From contig CANQZL010000024.1 in the NCBI GenBank assembly GCA_947628325.1, positions 1-12,959 of the forward strand: a DNA stretch of 12,959 bases. The letters run 5' to 3'. The stretch comes from an uncultured Bacilli bacterium (GTDB lineage: Bacteria > Bacillota_I > Bacilli_A > RF39 > UBA660). Made by a program: the position numbers and the translations under genes. The notes beneath the pieces were generated by a model, which ran no database searches, had not been told where the DNA came from, and saw nothing but the letters and a program-made list of their open reading frames with translations. Below, piece after piece: positions 12,959 to 12,959 of the stretch. Numbering within the stretch: the first letter of the stretch is position 1; each line of letters begins with the position of its first letter.

Positions 12959-12959
12959 T

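Noticed and set aside
1..12959. CRISPR array, insertion sequence or integrase gene
   Set aside because: No regularly spaced repeat series, no terminal inverted repeats and no transposase or recombinase motifs were seen in any frame.

Overview
The window looks like chromosome of a very AT-rich, low-GC Gram-positive bacterium that descends from endospore formers. Support: a clear SpoIVB (S55) serine peptidase gene at 147-1112, Bacillus-type purine-rich ribosome binding sites, extended -10 promoters, intrinsic terminators with T runs, and CCA-encoding tRNAs. TGA is used as a stop (8876-8878) and Trp is encoded by TGG, so the standard bacterial code applies and this is not a Mycoplasma-type code. 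An uncultured host-associated Bacilli lineage is a reasonable guess, but that placement is inference. Apart from SpoIVB, the tRNAs and a transglutaminase-like protein, none of the genes could be tied to a named family.

Layout. 1-79: probable last codons of an upstream gene, then its terminator. 147-1112: spoIVB. 1181-2524: large helical soluble protein of unknown function. 2611-4012: two-gene unit with a single-pass exported protein and a small multi-pass membrane protein. 4088-6714: four-gene unit with two small soluble proteins (GTG and TTG starts), then two tandem paralogues that each carry an N-terminal four-cysteine zinc ribbon, a long Asn-rich linker, one membrane segment and an extracellular domain with a conserved Cys pair. 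6774-9138: a tightly packed trio (small coiled coil, 614-residue helical protein, 84-residue protein). 9195-9947: a protein with three C-terminal membrane segments. 10054-10223: tRNA(CAU), probably the lysidine-type tRNA-Ile2, and tRNA-Leu(UAG).

10234-12006 is the most unusual part. Two terminator hairpins share a 17-nt left arm (10234-10250 and 11953-11969) and bracket about 1.7 kb. Inside are an intact leucine-rich-repeat plus transglutaminase-fold gene (10366-11439) of clearly higher G+C than its neighbours, and then about 400 bp of decayed coding sequence with in-frame stops and a frameshift, ending in a former membrane tail. This looks like an acquired block beside the tRNA pair that is partly degenerated. 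No integrase, transposase or terminal inverted repeat is visible, so the mechanism is open. 12102-12872 is a further unknown protein with a single EF-hand-like loop. A strong hairpin then separates it from what may be the end of a minus-strand gene at the right edge.

Each transcription unit is short, usually opens with a TGn-extended -10 element, and ends in a hairpin that often includes the last stop codon. Several units encode a soluble coiled-coil or helical protein next to an envelope protein, but nothing in the sequence proves that they act together.
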